Shown here in pieces: positions 19,765-29,654 of a DNA stretch of 52,079 bases. The stretch is from Lachnospiraceae bacterium OF09-6 (lineage in GTDB: Bacteria; Bacillota; Clostridia; Lachnospirales; Lachnospiraceae). Positions within the stretch are counted from its first letter, which is position 1; every line of letters begins with the position of its first letter. The position numbers and the translations under genes were made by a program. The DNA is taken from the NCBI GenBank assembly GCA_003435055.1, contig QUMM01000023.1, forward strand, positions 1-52,079. The letters run 5' to 3'. Below the pieces are notes generated by a model, which was not told the DNA's origin, made no database searches, and was given only the letters and a program-made list of their open reading frames with translations.

Positions 19765-19906
19765 GTAACTATTCAGAACCCACTGTTCCGCGAGGTGTTT
19801 TGGCATGAAAATGCCAAAATCCCGAGACATGCAAGTCAAAATCCCATCGCCGAAGGCGATTTTCGATGGATTTTGACTCGTAACTGTGAAGGAACTGAAC
19901 AGTTAC
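19765..19906. repeat. 142-bp nested palindromic element between uraA and upp
   Basis: Outer arms GTAACTATTCAG (19765-19776) and CTGAACAGTTAC (19895-19906) match at 11 of 12 positions. Inside are a perfect 9-bp hairpin TTTTGGCAT-GAAA-ATGCCAAAA (19798-19819) and a long stem AGTCAAAATCCCATCG/CGATGGATTTTGACT (19834-19878, one bulge). The last of these can instead form ATCGCC-GAA-GGCGAT. The layout fits a MITE-like repeat or a structured RNA. Confidence 0.6.
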
Positions 19907-19919
19907 TCTTATTCTAAAT

Positions 19920-21319
19920 TTACGCCTGCTTACCTTTTCTCAGATCTGAATTCTGAGGATTGATACCAATTCCTCTGCTGATATCTCCGGTGGAATTCTT
20001 ACCGAATTCATAATCATTTCCAGGAAGAATGGCATTCAGTAAAATACCAGCAATTGCTGCAATAGCGAGACTGGTCAGTGTCACATCCGTTCCTAAAACA
20101 TGGAAAGTCAGACCATCAGAGAATCCCAGTCCACATACCAGAATCACTGCCGCAATAATCAGATTTCTGGACTTGGTAAAGTCTACTTTATTTTCTACAA
20201 TGTTACGTACACCAATAGCGGAAATCATACCATATAAGATAAAGCTTACACCGCCGACGATCGCTGATGGCATGGAACCAATGATCTCAGCCATCTTTGG
20301 AATCATACTCAACACCACTGCATAAATGGCTGCCAAACGGATAACCTTCGGATCATACACATGGCTCAGTTCCAGTACACCGGTATTCTCTCCGTAAGTG
20401 GTGTTGGCAGGTCCGCCAATCAATGCAGACAGAGAAGTAGCCAGACCATCACCGATCAATGTACGGTGAAGTCCTGGATCCTCAATAAAATTCTCACCAA
20501 CAGTAGCAGAAATTGCACTGATATCTCCGATATGTTCCATCATAGAAGCCAGTGCAATCGGTGCCATGATCAGAATCGGAGTCAGATGGAACTTACAGAT
20601 CTCAAATGGTGGCAGGCCCACAAATCCTGCTGTTGCTACCCTGGAAAAATCCAGAATTGCACTGCCATCTGCATTGGTCACACCTGCTGCATTTAAGATC
20701 AGAGCCAGACCATAAGAAATCAATACTCCCATCAGAATCGGGATGATCTTGAACATTCCCTTACCCCAGATATTAAAGATAATGACCACTGCCAGTGCTG
20801 TGAACGCCAGAAGCCAGTTGATGATGCATTGCTGATCGCAGACGGTGCCAGACTCAGTCCGATACAGATAATGATTGGACCTGTCACGATTGGTGGCAGG
20901 AAATACATGACTCTCTTAACGCCTGCTATTTTTACAATCAGTGCCAGTACCAGATATAACAGTCCTGCTACTACAATACCACCGCATGCATACGGAAGCT
21001 TTTCTCCCATGGTCATATCCGCAAAGATTCCAGTATCCAGCTGTGAAACCGTGTAAAATCCACCCAGAAATGCGAAAGATGAGCCAAGAAATGCAGGTAC
21101 CTTCAGCTTCGTACAGCAATGAAAAAATAACGTGCCCAGACCGGCACAGAACAGGGTCACCTGTATGGAGAGTCCCTCTCCCTCAAAATAGTTGTTTACC
21201 AGAATCGGCACCAGAATCGTGGCACCAAACATGGCAAACATATGCTGTAGTCCCAAAAGCAGAGTCTTTGGAAGACCGATCTTTGAGACATCGCGTATTG
21301 CTTCATTTCGCTCGTTCAT
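19920..21319 (-). pseudogene. uraA: Uracil permease, frameshifted
   Basis: NCS2-family uracil:cation symporter. The first part runs from the ATG at 21319 (KIGLPKTLLLGLQHMFAMFGAT) to NAS near 20822. The protein then continues in another frame as NWLLAFTALAVVIIFNIWGKG down to the stop at 19920. Restoring one base at about 20820-20824 gives roughly 466 residues, normal for UraA, with the NCS2 motif region GENTGVLELSHVYDPKV intact. The lesion fits CC read as C, so a sequencing error is as likely as a mutation. It has its own promoter and leader hairpin. Confidence 0.88.
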
Positions 21320-21346
21320 TGTAATCTCCTCTTTCTCTTGTATGCA

Positions 21347-21367
21347 GATGCAGACTCCCCCTGCATC
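21347..21367 (-). promoter_or_regulatory. uraA: Leader hairpin of uraA
   Basis: GATGCAG/CTGCATC stem around a 7-base loop in the untranslated leader, just before the ribosome binding site. No T-run follows, so it is not a plain terminator. A role in pyrimidine control is possible but not shown. Confidence 0.4.
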
Positions 21368-21386
21368 CGTTATTTTTCTGTTACCT

Positions 21387-21415
21387 ATTATAGTAGTTAA
21401 CGATCATTTGGTCAA
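21387..21415 (-). promoter_or_regulatory. uraA: Promoter of uraA-upp-TRIC unit
   Basis: -10 TATAAT (21387-21392) and -35 TTGACC (21410-21415), 17-bp spacer. The -35 box overlaps the last codon of the upstream peptidase gene. Confidence 0.8.
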
Positions 21416-22089
21416 TTGGAAGTGTTTGCTGTAAATTCATTCTGTTTTTGTATGTTTTTCACTCCTACTGCCATGGCATACTGTGCCTTATGACGCCGTT
21501 CCACCAATTCTTTTTCATATCGAATCACTCCATGATTCTCATATGGATCATTGAAGTAATATCCGATTTCATCATATCCCACCAGCAACATACAATGTTC
21601 GTTGGAGATCCAGGTAAATGTCTTCTCCGGTTCGTCTTCCAGCTGCCAGTCTGGTCCGGTCACAGGTTCTTTCATATCAATACAGGCCCAGAACACTACC
21701 GGCATCCCCCGGTCAATATACTTTTTCCTGAGCTTTGTCATGGACGTTCCGGTCTCATCCACTGCCTGAAAGGAACTTCCTGTTACAGAAACTTTATCTG
21801 AAAATACTCTGTCCAGCGTCTTGCAGATGACTGGAGCATAACACCCCATACCATCTTCCCGGTATGGATTTCCGCAAAATACCTTTCTCGGATCTCCGCC
21901 ATAAATGATTCCATCTTTGGTCTCAAATTCCTGCTGTTCCAGATACTGCTCAATCCACTCATCCACCGTAATTTCATATCCCAGATGCTGTAACAGCATA
22001 ACCGACGAGACGCTTTCGCACCCCGTCGGATATCTTGGGCTCTGGCTGAGGTACGGAACTTTAATCAGCTGTTTTTCCATTTCCCGCAC
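21412..22089 (-). CDS. C39-family cysteine peptidase-like protein
   Basis: 225 residues, papain-like C39_2 fold (YvpB type). The triad is visible at Cys24 (RYPTGCESVSSVMLLQHLGY), His165 (NEHCMLLVGYDE) and Asp181 (FNDPYEN). No signal peptide is evident. The start is probably the GTG at 22089, which has an AGGGAG ribosome binding site 3-4 bases away; the ATG three codons later is an alternative. It overlaps the 3' end of nhaC by 29 bases and is thus translationally coupled. Confidence 0.82.
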   Translation of the reverse strand: MREMEKQLIKVPYLSQSPRYPTGCESVSSVMLLQHLGYEITVDEWIEQYLEQQEFETKDGIIYGGDPRKVFCGNPYREDGMGCYAPVICKTLDRVFSDKVSVTGSSFQAVDETGTSMTKLRKKYIDRGMPVVFWACIDMKEPVTGPDWQLEDEPEKTFTWISNEHCMLLVGYDEIGYYFNDPYENHGVIRYEKELVERRHKAQYAMAVGVKNIQKQNEFTANTSN

Positions 22090-23598
22090 GCTCTCCCTCG
22101 CTCGTATATTTTCTCATAAAGGTCAGTACTACAAGCAGCATGGCAACACTGACTGCCAGCGTAATCCACCAGATTCTGACAAACCCTGCAATCACATAGC
22201 CGATCACACATACTACAGCCACAACCGCTGCATACTGCATCTGTGTGGACACATGATTGATATGATTGCTCTGGCTCCTGCCGAAGACATAACCGTAGTA
22301 TCGGAAATCGGAGATACATGATCTCCACAAACTGCACCTGCCAGGACAGCAGATACTGAGATGATCATCATCTCCAGCTGCTTTGCATCCGGGAACATGG
22401 CCACCACGATCGGAACAAGAATCGCAAAAGTACCCCAGCTGGTTCCTGTAGAAAATGCAAGGAATACTCCAACCATGAACATCACCGCCGGAATAATCAC
22501 ACCGGCTGAAGTATGTGCGCCTACCACACCTCCCACAAATTCTGCCAGTCCCAGGGTATCACTGACTCCTTTCAGTGTCCATGCGAAAATCAGAATCGCT
22601 ACGGCCGGAATCATCAGCCGGAAGCCTTCTACAAAACTATCCATAAAGCCCTTAAATGTAACTACTTTTCGTGGCAGATAAAGAATCAGCATAAAGAAAA
22701 TAGTAACCATAGTAGCAAAGATCAGGCTGGTCTCCGCATCGCATCCTGCAAAAGCAGATACCACATCGGCTGCACCGCCAAGGAAACCGGTATAGACCAT
22801 AGCTCCGATCGCTGAAACAATCAATACCAGCACTGGAAGGATCAGATCATATACTTTTCCATTCGGACATACATCTTCCGTTTTTACATTTTCAAACTCT
22901 TCTGCTCCACTGGTGAACAGATCCCCTTTTTGCGCATTTTCTTCATGTTTTTTCATCAGGCCAAAATCAAATCCTGTCACACAGATATAGACTACCATGA
23001 TAATGGTCAGAATGGCATACAGATTATACGGTATGGTTCTGAGGAACAGCTGAAATCCAGTAATACCGGCATCAGCCGGCACATAGGAATTGACTGCTGC
23101 CGCCCAGCTGGAAACTGGTGCTATGATGCAGATCGGTGCTGCTGTCGCATCAATGATATAGGCCAGCTTTGCTCTTGAGATCTTGAAACGGTCTGTCACC
23201 GGACGCATGACAGATCCCACAGTCAGACAGTTAAAGTAGTCATCCACGAAAATCAGCACACCAAGTCCTGTGGTCGCCAGCATCGCCGTCTTTCTGGACT
23301 TAATATGCTTTCCAGCCCAGTTACCGTAAGCCGCTGATCCGCCTGACTTTGACATCAATACAATGATCATGCCAAGCAGTACGTCAAAAATCAAAATGTT
23401 CAGATTCATGCTGCTTTTCATAATATCAAACAACGTCACAAATGCATTCCATGGATGAAATCCTGTGCAAAGCAGTGCCCCTAAAGCCACTCCCAGGAAC
23501 AGGGAACTATATACTTCTTTCGTTACCAGTGCCAGAACAATAGCCAGTAATGGCGGCAATAGCGCCCAGGCTGTTCCGATAAAAATTGATCCGTCCAT
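22061..23598 (-). pseudogene. nhaC: NhaC-type Na+/H+ antiporter, frameshifted
   Basis: Begins at the ATG 23598 (MDGSIFIGTAWALLPPLLAI) with a GGGAAAGAGAG ribosome binding site; an upstream extension is untranslated. NhaC-family features include GVLIFVDDYFNCLTVGSVM and AGAVCGDHVSPISDTTVMSSAGA. Just after this last motif (about 22268-22272) the frame breaks. It resumes as SNHINHVSTQMQYAAVVAV with three more helices to the stop at 22061. One restored base gives about 512 residues. The break fits AA read as A. The motif after the break is conserved in the family, so the gene was recently intact. Confidence 0.87.
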
Positions 23599-23620
23599 AC
23601 TCTCTTTCCCTTCTCTTTGA

Positions 23621-23652
23621 AAACGGTTCAGAATCTGAATCCTGAACCGTTT
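23621..23652 (-). terminator. Hairpin after the secreted-protein gene
   Basis: AAACGGTTCAG pairs perfectly with CTGAACCGTTT across a 10-base loop. It lies between the secreted-protein stop and nhaC. The T-run is short. Confidence 0.65.
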
Positions 23653-23662
23653 ATAATTTATA

Positions 23663-25285
23663 TTACTCTGTCTCAGCTTCTGTGCCTGTATCAACTGGCA
23701 TTTCTTCCTCTGCCAGTCCCCATTTTTCCATCCAGCTTTCCGCATTATTCTGCAGTTCCATCATAAGTCCCATCACATCTGTGGTATCCATATCGGCCAG
23801 CATATCTACCTCTGCCGGTGTTTCGATCTTCTCATACTCTGCATTGATCGTCACATATCCGCTTAAAATCGGTATTTGTTCTCCGTCTGCAGATACGGTT
23901 ACATTATTTAATGTCCATGTGAATCCCTTTCCTGCAGTCACATCTCCAAAGGTGCTGTCAATGGCCATACCTACATCCGATCCGCTCTCTTCATCTGGAA
24001 CAGATACTTTGATGTTCATTGCGCCTGACTCCGCATCAAAATTCATAGTGAAAATATCCGCATCCAGATACGTCTCTTCTGCATCGGAAACCTTCATATT
24101 TACGTTCATGTCCATGGAAGTATCTGTCATTTCATTGTCAAACGCGTAAGCCAGATGCATGACATTGGCCTCATCGCCTTCTTCATAAATATCCATATCC
24201 ATGTCAAATCCGGCTGCCATATTGGACGGATCTGCAAAAGTATATAACATATCCATAACCACAATAGTCGGTTCCTGTGCTTCTGTTGCAGCGGTCACTT
24301 CTTCTGTCTCAGATTCAGCTTCTGCATCATCATACAGATCAGAAACAGTGTCATTCTGTTCTTCCATCAGACTTTCATCCATCTTCATGGTCATAGACAT
24401 CTTCGTTACCTGATCATTCTCTACCCAATAGGTGACCGTAAACTGATCTCCCAGTATTGCTTTGCTCTGTTCCAGTGCTTCTTCCATGGTCTGGTTGAAA
24501 TCTTCCACGTCAGATATACCAGAAGCGCTCAATACAGAGGAAAGCTCTGTCAGCAGATCACGATAAATATTTACCACGCTCTCGGTATCGTACGTAGCAT
24601 CATAGAACGTTACTCCTGGGTACTTCTCATCTTCTCTTGTTTCCACATTCATGGCATCTTCTGCTGACTTTGTTGCTTTTTCCAGAATTGCTTTAATATT
24701 TCCAACAAGATCTGTGGTATCGGCAGCAGAAGCAGTTCCATCCGGGAAGAACTTCAGATCAATATCTTCTGGCATATTCAGTTCTCCAAACATCTGCTCC
24801 CACACAGAACCATTATACTGATCCTGAAAACTTCCAGCCTTCAGTCCCACCGTCTTTGATAAGAATTCTGGCAAAGTCAACGCCAGCTGATTCTCATCTC
24901 CATAGAGAGAAAGACTCGCAATATCTTCTGAATTCACCGCTGCAGCCAGCTTAAACAGCCACTGCTTATCCGTCAGATCCACTGTGGTATCTGCTGTCAG
25001 TCCCAAATCACCCTGTAATTCTTCCGGCAGTCCTGCATCTTTCAGAAGTTCTTCTGGGATTGTCAGATTCGCTGCCACCTGAGCACCGCCCGCATTCATA
25101 GCCTCTACCAGTGCATCCCAGTCCAGCATATCGCTGATCGGAGATGGAGTCTCTGCCTCATTCTGCTTTTCGAGAATTGCATTCAAATCATCCAACGGTG
25201 CTGCTCCTGCTGAAGCCTGTAAGGAAACCACACCCACTGCTGTAGCAACTACCGTCTTGCCTAACCATTTTTTTAATTTGCTCAT
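23663..25285 (-). CDS. Secreted acidic protein of unknown function
   Basis: 540 residues with a signal peptide (about 1-28, cleavage likely in SAGAA). No family recognised. The mature chain is strongly acidic. Its second half alternates short strands rich in Met/Asp (SMTMKMDESL, GFDMDMDIYEEGDE, SMDMNVNMKV), suggesting a large beta-sheet as in LolA/LppX-like lipid-binding proteins; that is only a guess. A Thr/Glu/Ala linker (EAESETEEVTAATEAQE) sits mid-chain and the C-terminus is acidic. No lipobox, LPXTG or SLH motif seen. It has a good promoter and ends before a hairpin, so it is probably monocistronic. Confidence 0.8.
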   Translation of the reverse strand: MSKLKKWLGKTVVATAVGVVSLQASAGAAPLDDLNAILEKQNEAETPSPISDMLDWDALVEAMNAGGAQVAANLTIPEELLKDAGLPEELQGDLGLTADTTVDLTDKQWLFKLAAAVNSEDIASLSLYGDENQLALTLPEFLSKTVGLKAGSFQDQYNGSVWEQMFGELNMPEDIDLKFFPDGTASAADTTDLVGNIKAILEKATKSAEDAMNVETREDEKYPGVTFYDATYDTESVVNIYRDLLTELSSVLSASGISDVEDFNQTMEEALEQSKAILGDQFTVTYWVENDQVTKMSMTMKMDESLMEEQNDTVSDLYDDAEAESETEEVTAATEAQEPTIVVMDMLYTFADPSNMAAGFDMDMDIYEEGDEANVMHLAYAFDNEMTDTSMDMNVNMKVSDAEETYLDADIFTMNFDAESGAMNIKVSVPDEESGSDVGMAIDSTFGDVTAGKGFTWTLNNVTVSADGEQIPILSGYVTINAEYEKIETPAEVDMLADMDTTDVMGLMMELQNNAESWMEKWGLAEEEMPVDTGTEAETE

Positions 25286-25328
25286 GTCTTCCTCCCATAT
25301 AGTAGAAATTTTTTATGATCTTATTTGA

Positions 25329-25357
25329 ATCATACATGAAAATATGATTTCTTGCAA
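25329..25357 (-). promoter_or_regulatory. Promoter of the secreted acidic protein
   Basis: -10 TATGAT (25329-25334), -35 TTGCAA (25352-25357), 17-bp spacer. An inverted repeat AATCATA/TATGATT (25328-25349) overlaps the -10. Confidence 0.6.
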
Positions 25358-25388
25358 TATAAATATAGCAATTTCACCAATTACCCGC

Positions 25389-25394
25389 TATAAT
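25389..25394 (+). promoter_or_regulatory. galK: -10 box of galK promoter
   Basis: TATAAT about 50 bases before the galK start. The matching -35 region (TAGCAA, 25366-25371) is poor, so the promoter may need an activator. Confidence 0.4.
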
Positions 25395-25445
25395 AGAATG
25401 TGATCTGATAAAAAATAACTTTACCATAACAGGGGGACTGGGAAT

Positions 25446-26618
25446 ATGAATTTTTCTATTGCTGAAATGAAGGAAACGTTTCAGAAACTTTATCACACAG
25501 AGGCTGACCTTCCGGTTTATTTTGCACCGGGTCGTGTGAATCTGATCGGAGAACATACCGATTATAATGGTGGACATGTATTTCCATGTGCACTGACTCT
25601 TGGTACCTATGGTATGATTCTTCCAAGGGAAGATCGTGTGTTACGTTTTTATTCCATGAATTTTTCCAGGGCAGGTGTGATTGAGTCTTCGCTGGATGAC
25701 CTGACTCCTTCTGATCAGGCTGGATGGACCAACTATCCAAAGGGCGTAATGTGGACTTTTGCCAAACGTGGCTGTCCGATTCCAAAGGGTGCTGATATCT
25801 TAATCTACGGAGATATTCCTGCAGGTTCCGGGCTCTCTTCTTCCGCATCTCTGGAAGTTCTCACTGGGCTGATGCTGCGTGAAACCTTTGGATTTGATTT
25901 TACCAATCAGGATCTTGCTCTCATCGGTCAGTATTCTGAGAATAATTTTAATGGCTGCAACTGTGGTATCATGGATCAGTTTGCCAGTGCTATGGGTAAA
26001 AAGGACTGTGCTATCTTCCTGGATACCAACACTCTGAATTATGAATACGCACCAGTGAAACTGGAAGATGCCAAGATCGTCATTACCAACAGTAATGTAA
26101 AACACAGCCTGGTTGGCTCTGCATATAATGACAGAAGAAATGAATGTGAGACTGCGTTGAAGGATCTTCAGAAAGTAGCAAACATCGCCTCCCTTGGGGA
26201 TCTGACGGAAGAGCAGTTTGAAAAGCTTAAGATTCATATCGTAGATCCGATCTGCCAGCGCCGTGCCAAACATGCTGTTTATGAAAACCAGCGTACGATC
26301 CAGGCAGTAAAAGCCTTAAAAGAAAATCGTATCGATGAGTTCGGAAAGCTGATGAACGCTTCCCATATTTCTCTTCGTGATGACTATGAAGTATCCTGCA
26401 AAGAAACAGATATTCTTGCAGAACTGGCATGGACGATTCCTGGAGTGATCGGTTCCCGTATCACCGGTGGAGGATTTGGCGGATGTACCGTCAGCATTGT
26501 AAAAAATGATGCTGTAGATACTTTTATCGACACTATCAAGCCTGCATATAAAAAACAGACAGGTATCGACGCAGATTTCTATATTGTAGATATCGGAGAT
26601 GGCGCAAGAAAATTATAA
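25446..26618 (+). CDS. galK: Galactokinase
   Basis: 390 residues, GHMP kinase. It phosphorylates galactose to galactose-1-phosphate in the Leloir pathway. Seen: the galactokinase signature GRVNLIGEHTDYNGG, the ATP loop GSGLSSSASLE and the C-terminal GHMP motif ITGGGFGGCTVS. Full length, AGGGGG ribosome binding site. It stands alone: galT, galE and a galactose regulator are not in the window. Confidence 0.97.
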   Translation: MNFSIAEMKETFQKLYHTEADLPVYFAPGRVNLIGEHTDYNGGHVFPCALTLGTYGMILPREDRVLRFYSMNFSRAGVIESSLDDLTPSDQAGWTNYPKGVMWTFAKRGCPIPKGADILIYGDIPAGSGLSSSASLEVLTGLMLRETFGFDFTNQDLALIGQYSENNFNGCNCGIMDQFASAMGKKDCAIFLDTNTLNYEYAPVKLEDAKIVITNSNVKHSLVGSAYNDRRNECETALKDLQKVANIASLGDLTEEQFEKLKIHIVDPICQRRAKHAVYENQRTIQAVKALKENRIDEFGKLMNASHISLRDDYEVSCKETDILAELAWTIPGVIGSRITGGGFGGCTVSIVKNDAVDTFIDTIKPAYKKQTGIDADFYIVDIGDGARKL

Positions 26619-26635
26619 TCTGGAAATTGTTTCTG

Positions 26636-26697
26636 ACAGAAATTCCGGCATCGATTGGAAAGTTTAAACTTTTCTCGATGCCAGTATTTCTGTTTTA
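26636..26697. terminator. Bidirectional terminator between galK and the CobW-like gene
   Basis: ACAGAAAT..GGCATCGA pairs with TCGATGCC..ATTTCTGT. A run of T follows on the plus strand. It serves the two convergent genes. Confidence 0.8.
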
Positions 26698-27630
26698 TTT
26701 TTTCAGATACTGATCTATCTTCTCCTGGTTCAGCTGTTCACCGATGGCAATAATAACTTCCTGTCCATTTGTGATCGGTTCCACTGACATCTGATCATGC
26801 GTGATATTGCACTCCAGCCAGCTTCCATCTTTTTCTTTTAAAAATCCTTTGATCCGGAATACTCTTCCACATTCCCCATCTTTCAGAATTGCCTCTGCTG
26901 CTTTCTTCAGTTCTTCTGGCTGAATTGGCAGATTCATATAATAAACAGACGAATATGCCTCCTTCTGATCCATCCAAAGTTTGGCACAATGATCTGTGCG
27001 ATATCCACTTTTGGTCAATTCTTCAAAATCTTCCGCCTGCATTTCGTTCCAGTTTTTTCGACAAATGTCCTTTTCCAGTACCCGGTTGCACTGAAATTCT
27101 TCCAACGCATTCTGCAAGAAATTTTCCGTAGCTTTCTCCTGTGCCTCACTGACACACTGAATCCTGCTCATGAGTACTTTTCCTGCACAGGCCAGTTGCT
27201 GCGCCAGCATATATCTGGAGCTTTCTGACAGATCCAGATTCAGCCCGGCATCTACAATCGTAAAGACAGAACCAATCTCATACCAGCGATCCAGTGGCTC
27301 CTCCCGAAGGATATCAAAGAATTCATCCACATCAAAAATTCCGGATGGTTCAATCAAAACCCGATCGTATCCACACATTCCCATAGCGATCAGCTTCGTC
27401 TTAAACCTCCGTCTGTGACAGTCTTCATCACAGCCACCTGCCACCATCTCCAGCTCACATTTTTCTCCCATCAGATCCTGCAGCAACATCATATCTACAT
27501 TCACAGCACCAAAATCATTCTCCAGTATACAGATATTTTTTCCTAAATTTATCAGATATTTTGCATATTTTTTTATAAACGTGGTTTTTCCGGATCCCAG
27601 AAATCCGGTAATCAAATCTACTTTTACCAT
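26695..27630 (-). CDS. CobW/P47K-family GTPase with altered metal motif
   Basis: 311 residues from the ATG at 27628-27630, whose AGGGAA ribosome binding site overlaps an upstream in-frame ATG. COG0523 G3E GTPase, a metal-chaperone or nitrile-hydratase-activator class. Walker A GFLGSGKTT (9-17), ENDFG, and the switch region LIEPSGI are present. The family's usual CxCC metal motif is replaced by Cys67-Asp-Glu-Asp-Cys71-His72. The C-terminal CobW_C domain (VFRIKGFLKEKDGSWLECN) is intact. Partner metalloenzyme unknown. Confidence 0.85.
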   Translation of the reverse strand: MVKVDLITGFLGSGKTTFIKKYAKYLINLGKNICILENDFGAVNVDMMLLQDLMGEKCELEMVAGGCDEDCHRRRFKTKLIAMGMCGYDRVLIEPSGIFDVDEFFDILREEPLDRWYEIGSVFTIVDAGLNLDLSESSRYMLAQQLACAGKVLMSRIQCVSEAQEKATENFLQNALEEFQCNRVLEKDICRKNWNEMQAEDFEELTKSGYRTDHCAKLWMDQKEAYSSVYYMNLPIQPEELKKAAEAILKDGECGRVFRIKGFLKEKDGSWLECNITHDQMSVEPITNGQEVIIAIGEQLNQEKIDQYLKK

Positions 27631-27702
27631 ATCTTCCCTCATATCAACGCGGCATCTGCATTCCGCTCTTCATTTCACTTCGGTCGGTACCCGCGTAAAA
27701 AG

Positions 27703-27730
27703 AATCGGGTGTGAAAATTCACACCCGATT
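27703..27730 (-). terminator. pckA: Terminator of pckA
   Basis: Perfect 13-bp arms AATCGGGTGTGAA/TTCACACCCGATT about 30 bases after the pckA stop; TTTTTA follows on the minus strand. Confidence 0.85.
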
Positions 27731-27760
27731 CATATTAATCTTCACTATGCAATTTGCATC

Positions 27761-29364
27761 TTACAGCTGTGGTCCTGCTGCAACCAGTGCTTTACCAGCT
27801 TCATTTCCTTCGTATTTAGCGAAGTTCTTGATGAATCTGCCAGCCAGGTCTTTTGCTTTTTCTTCCCATTCAGAAGCGTCTGCATATGTGTCACGAGGAT
27901 CCAGGATTCCTGTATCAACACCATTCAGTTCTGTAGGAACTTCGAAGTTGAACATTGGAATTGTCTTTGTAGGAGCTGTCTTGATATCTCCGTTCAGGAT
28001 TGCATCAATGATACCACGAGTATCTTTGATGGAGATACGTTTTCCAGTTCCGTTCCATCCTGTGTTAACCAGGTAAGCTTTTGCTCCGCTCTTTTCCATC
28101 TTCTTAACCAGCTCTTCTGCATATTTTGTAGGATGCAGTTCCAGGAATGCCTGACCAAAGCAAGCTGAGAAAGTAGGTGTAGGTTCTGTAATTCCACGTT
28201 CTGTACCAGCCAGTTTAGCTGTGAAACCAGACAGGAAGTAGTACTGTGTCTGTTCTGGTGTCAGAATAGATACTGGAGGAAGTACTCCAAATGCATCTGC
28301 TGACAGGAAGATTACGTTCTTAGCTGCCGGGGCTGAAGAAACTGGACGAACAATGTTTTCGATGTGATCGATTGGGTAGGAACACGAGTGTTTTCTGTTA
28401 CGCTCTTATCAGCGAAATCGATCTTGCCATCTGCTGCAACTGTAACGTTCTCAAGAAGAGCGTCACGTCTGATTGCATTGTAGATATCTGGTTCAGATTC
28501 TTTATCCAGGTTGATAACTTTTGCGTAGCATCCACCTTCAAAGTTGAATACGCCGTTGTCATCCCAGCCGTGTTCGTCATCACCGATCAGAAGTCTCTTA
28601 GGATCTGTGGAAAGTGTTGTCTTACCTGTTCCAGACAGACCAAAGAAGATTGCGGTGTTTTCACCATTCTTATCTGTGTTAGCTGAGCAGTGCATTGCTG
28701 CGATGCCCTTCAGTGGCAGGTAGTAGTTCATCATAGAGAACATACCTTTTTTCATTTCTCCGCCGTACCATGTGTTAATGATAACCTGTTCACGGCTTGT
28801 GATGTTGAATGCTACACATGTTTCGGAGTTCAGTCCTAATTCTTTGTAGTTTTCAACTTTTGCTTTAGAAGCGTTATATACAACGAAGTCTGGCTCGAAT
28901 GTTTCAAGTTCTTCAGCTGATGGTGTGATGAACATGTTTGTGATGAAGTGTGCCTGCCATGCTACTTCAACGATGAAACGAACTGCCATACGTGTATCTT
29001 TGTTAGCTCCACAGAAAGCATCTACTACGAACAGTCTCTTGTTGCAAAGTTCTTTCTTAGCAATGTCTTTTACTGTTGCCCATACGTTTTCTGGCATTGG
29101 ATGGTTGTCGTTCTTGTATTCATCTGTTGTCCACCATACAGTATCTTTGGAATTCTCATCCATAACAATGTATTTATCTTTAGGAGAACGTCCTGTGTAA
29201 ATACCTGTCATAACGTTCACTGCACCAAGTTCTGTAACCTTTCCTACTTCATAGCCTTCCAGTCCAGCTTTTGTTTCTTCTTCAAACAGCTGTTCATATG
29301 AAGGATTGTGAACGATTTCTGTTGTTCCGGTGATGCCATACTTGCTTAAATTGATCTCTGCCAT
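27761..29364 (-). pseudogene. pckA: ATP-dependent PEP carboxykinase, frameshifted
   Basis: Oxaloacetate + ATP to PEP + CO2 (or the reverse, anaplerotic, direction in many anaerobes). The first 335 or so codons from the ATG at 29364 contain the kinase loop [13 protein letters not shown] and the [11 protein letters not shown] metal/nucleotide region. The frame breaks at about 28379-28383 (ENTRV then P). The rest continues as [12 protein letters not shown], then [16 protein letters not shown], to the stop at 27761. One added base (GTTTCC for GTTCC) restores a 534-residue protein, the normal length. A homopolymer miscall is the simplest reading, given how central this enzyme is. Confidence 0.9.
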
Positions 29365-29410
29365 CTTCCATTAACCTCTTTTCTTTCCTAGTATCTAATT
29401 TTGATAACCG

Positions 29411-29424
29411 CCTGCAAATGCAGG
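29411..29424 (-). promoter_or_regulatory. pckA: Small hairpin in the pckA leader
   Basis: CCTGCA-AA-TGCAGG in the roughly 107-base untranslated leader. Role unknown. Confidence 0.35.
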
Positions 29425-29477
29425 AAATACGGTATCTTTCTCATCAACGGGAGATTGTTATCTTCTCCACAGATGTT

Positions 29478-29506
29478 AGTATACAAAATAAGTTTGAAGA
29501 AATCAA
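29478..29506 (-). promoter_or_regulatory. pckA: Promoter of pckA with flanking inverted repeat
   Basis: -10 TATACT (29478-29483), -35 TTGATT (29501-29506), 17-bp spacer. A perfect 10-bp inverted repeat GTATACAAAA (29479-29488)/TTTTGTATAC (29524-29533) brackets it, one arm on the -10. Confidence 0.7.
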
Positions 29507-29654
29507 CTAAAATTATTCATAATTTTTGTATACATTTTCTTATTCCTCTCAGCAGGATTTCTCATATCTTCTGTTCATATTTTAATTGTAAATCTATTTT
29601 CAATATGCTAACATATGCGAAGCGAAAACTTTGATTTTATTGAGGATGGGTATT

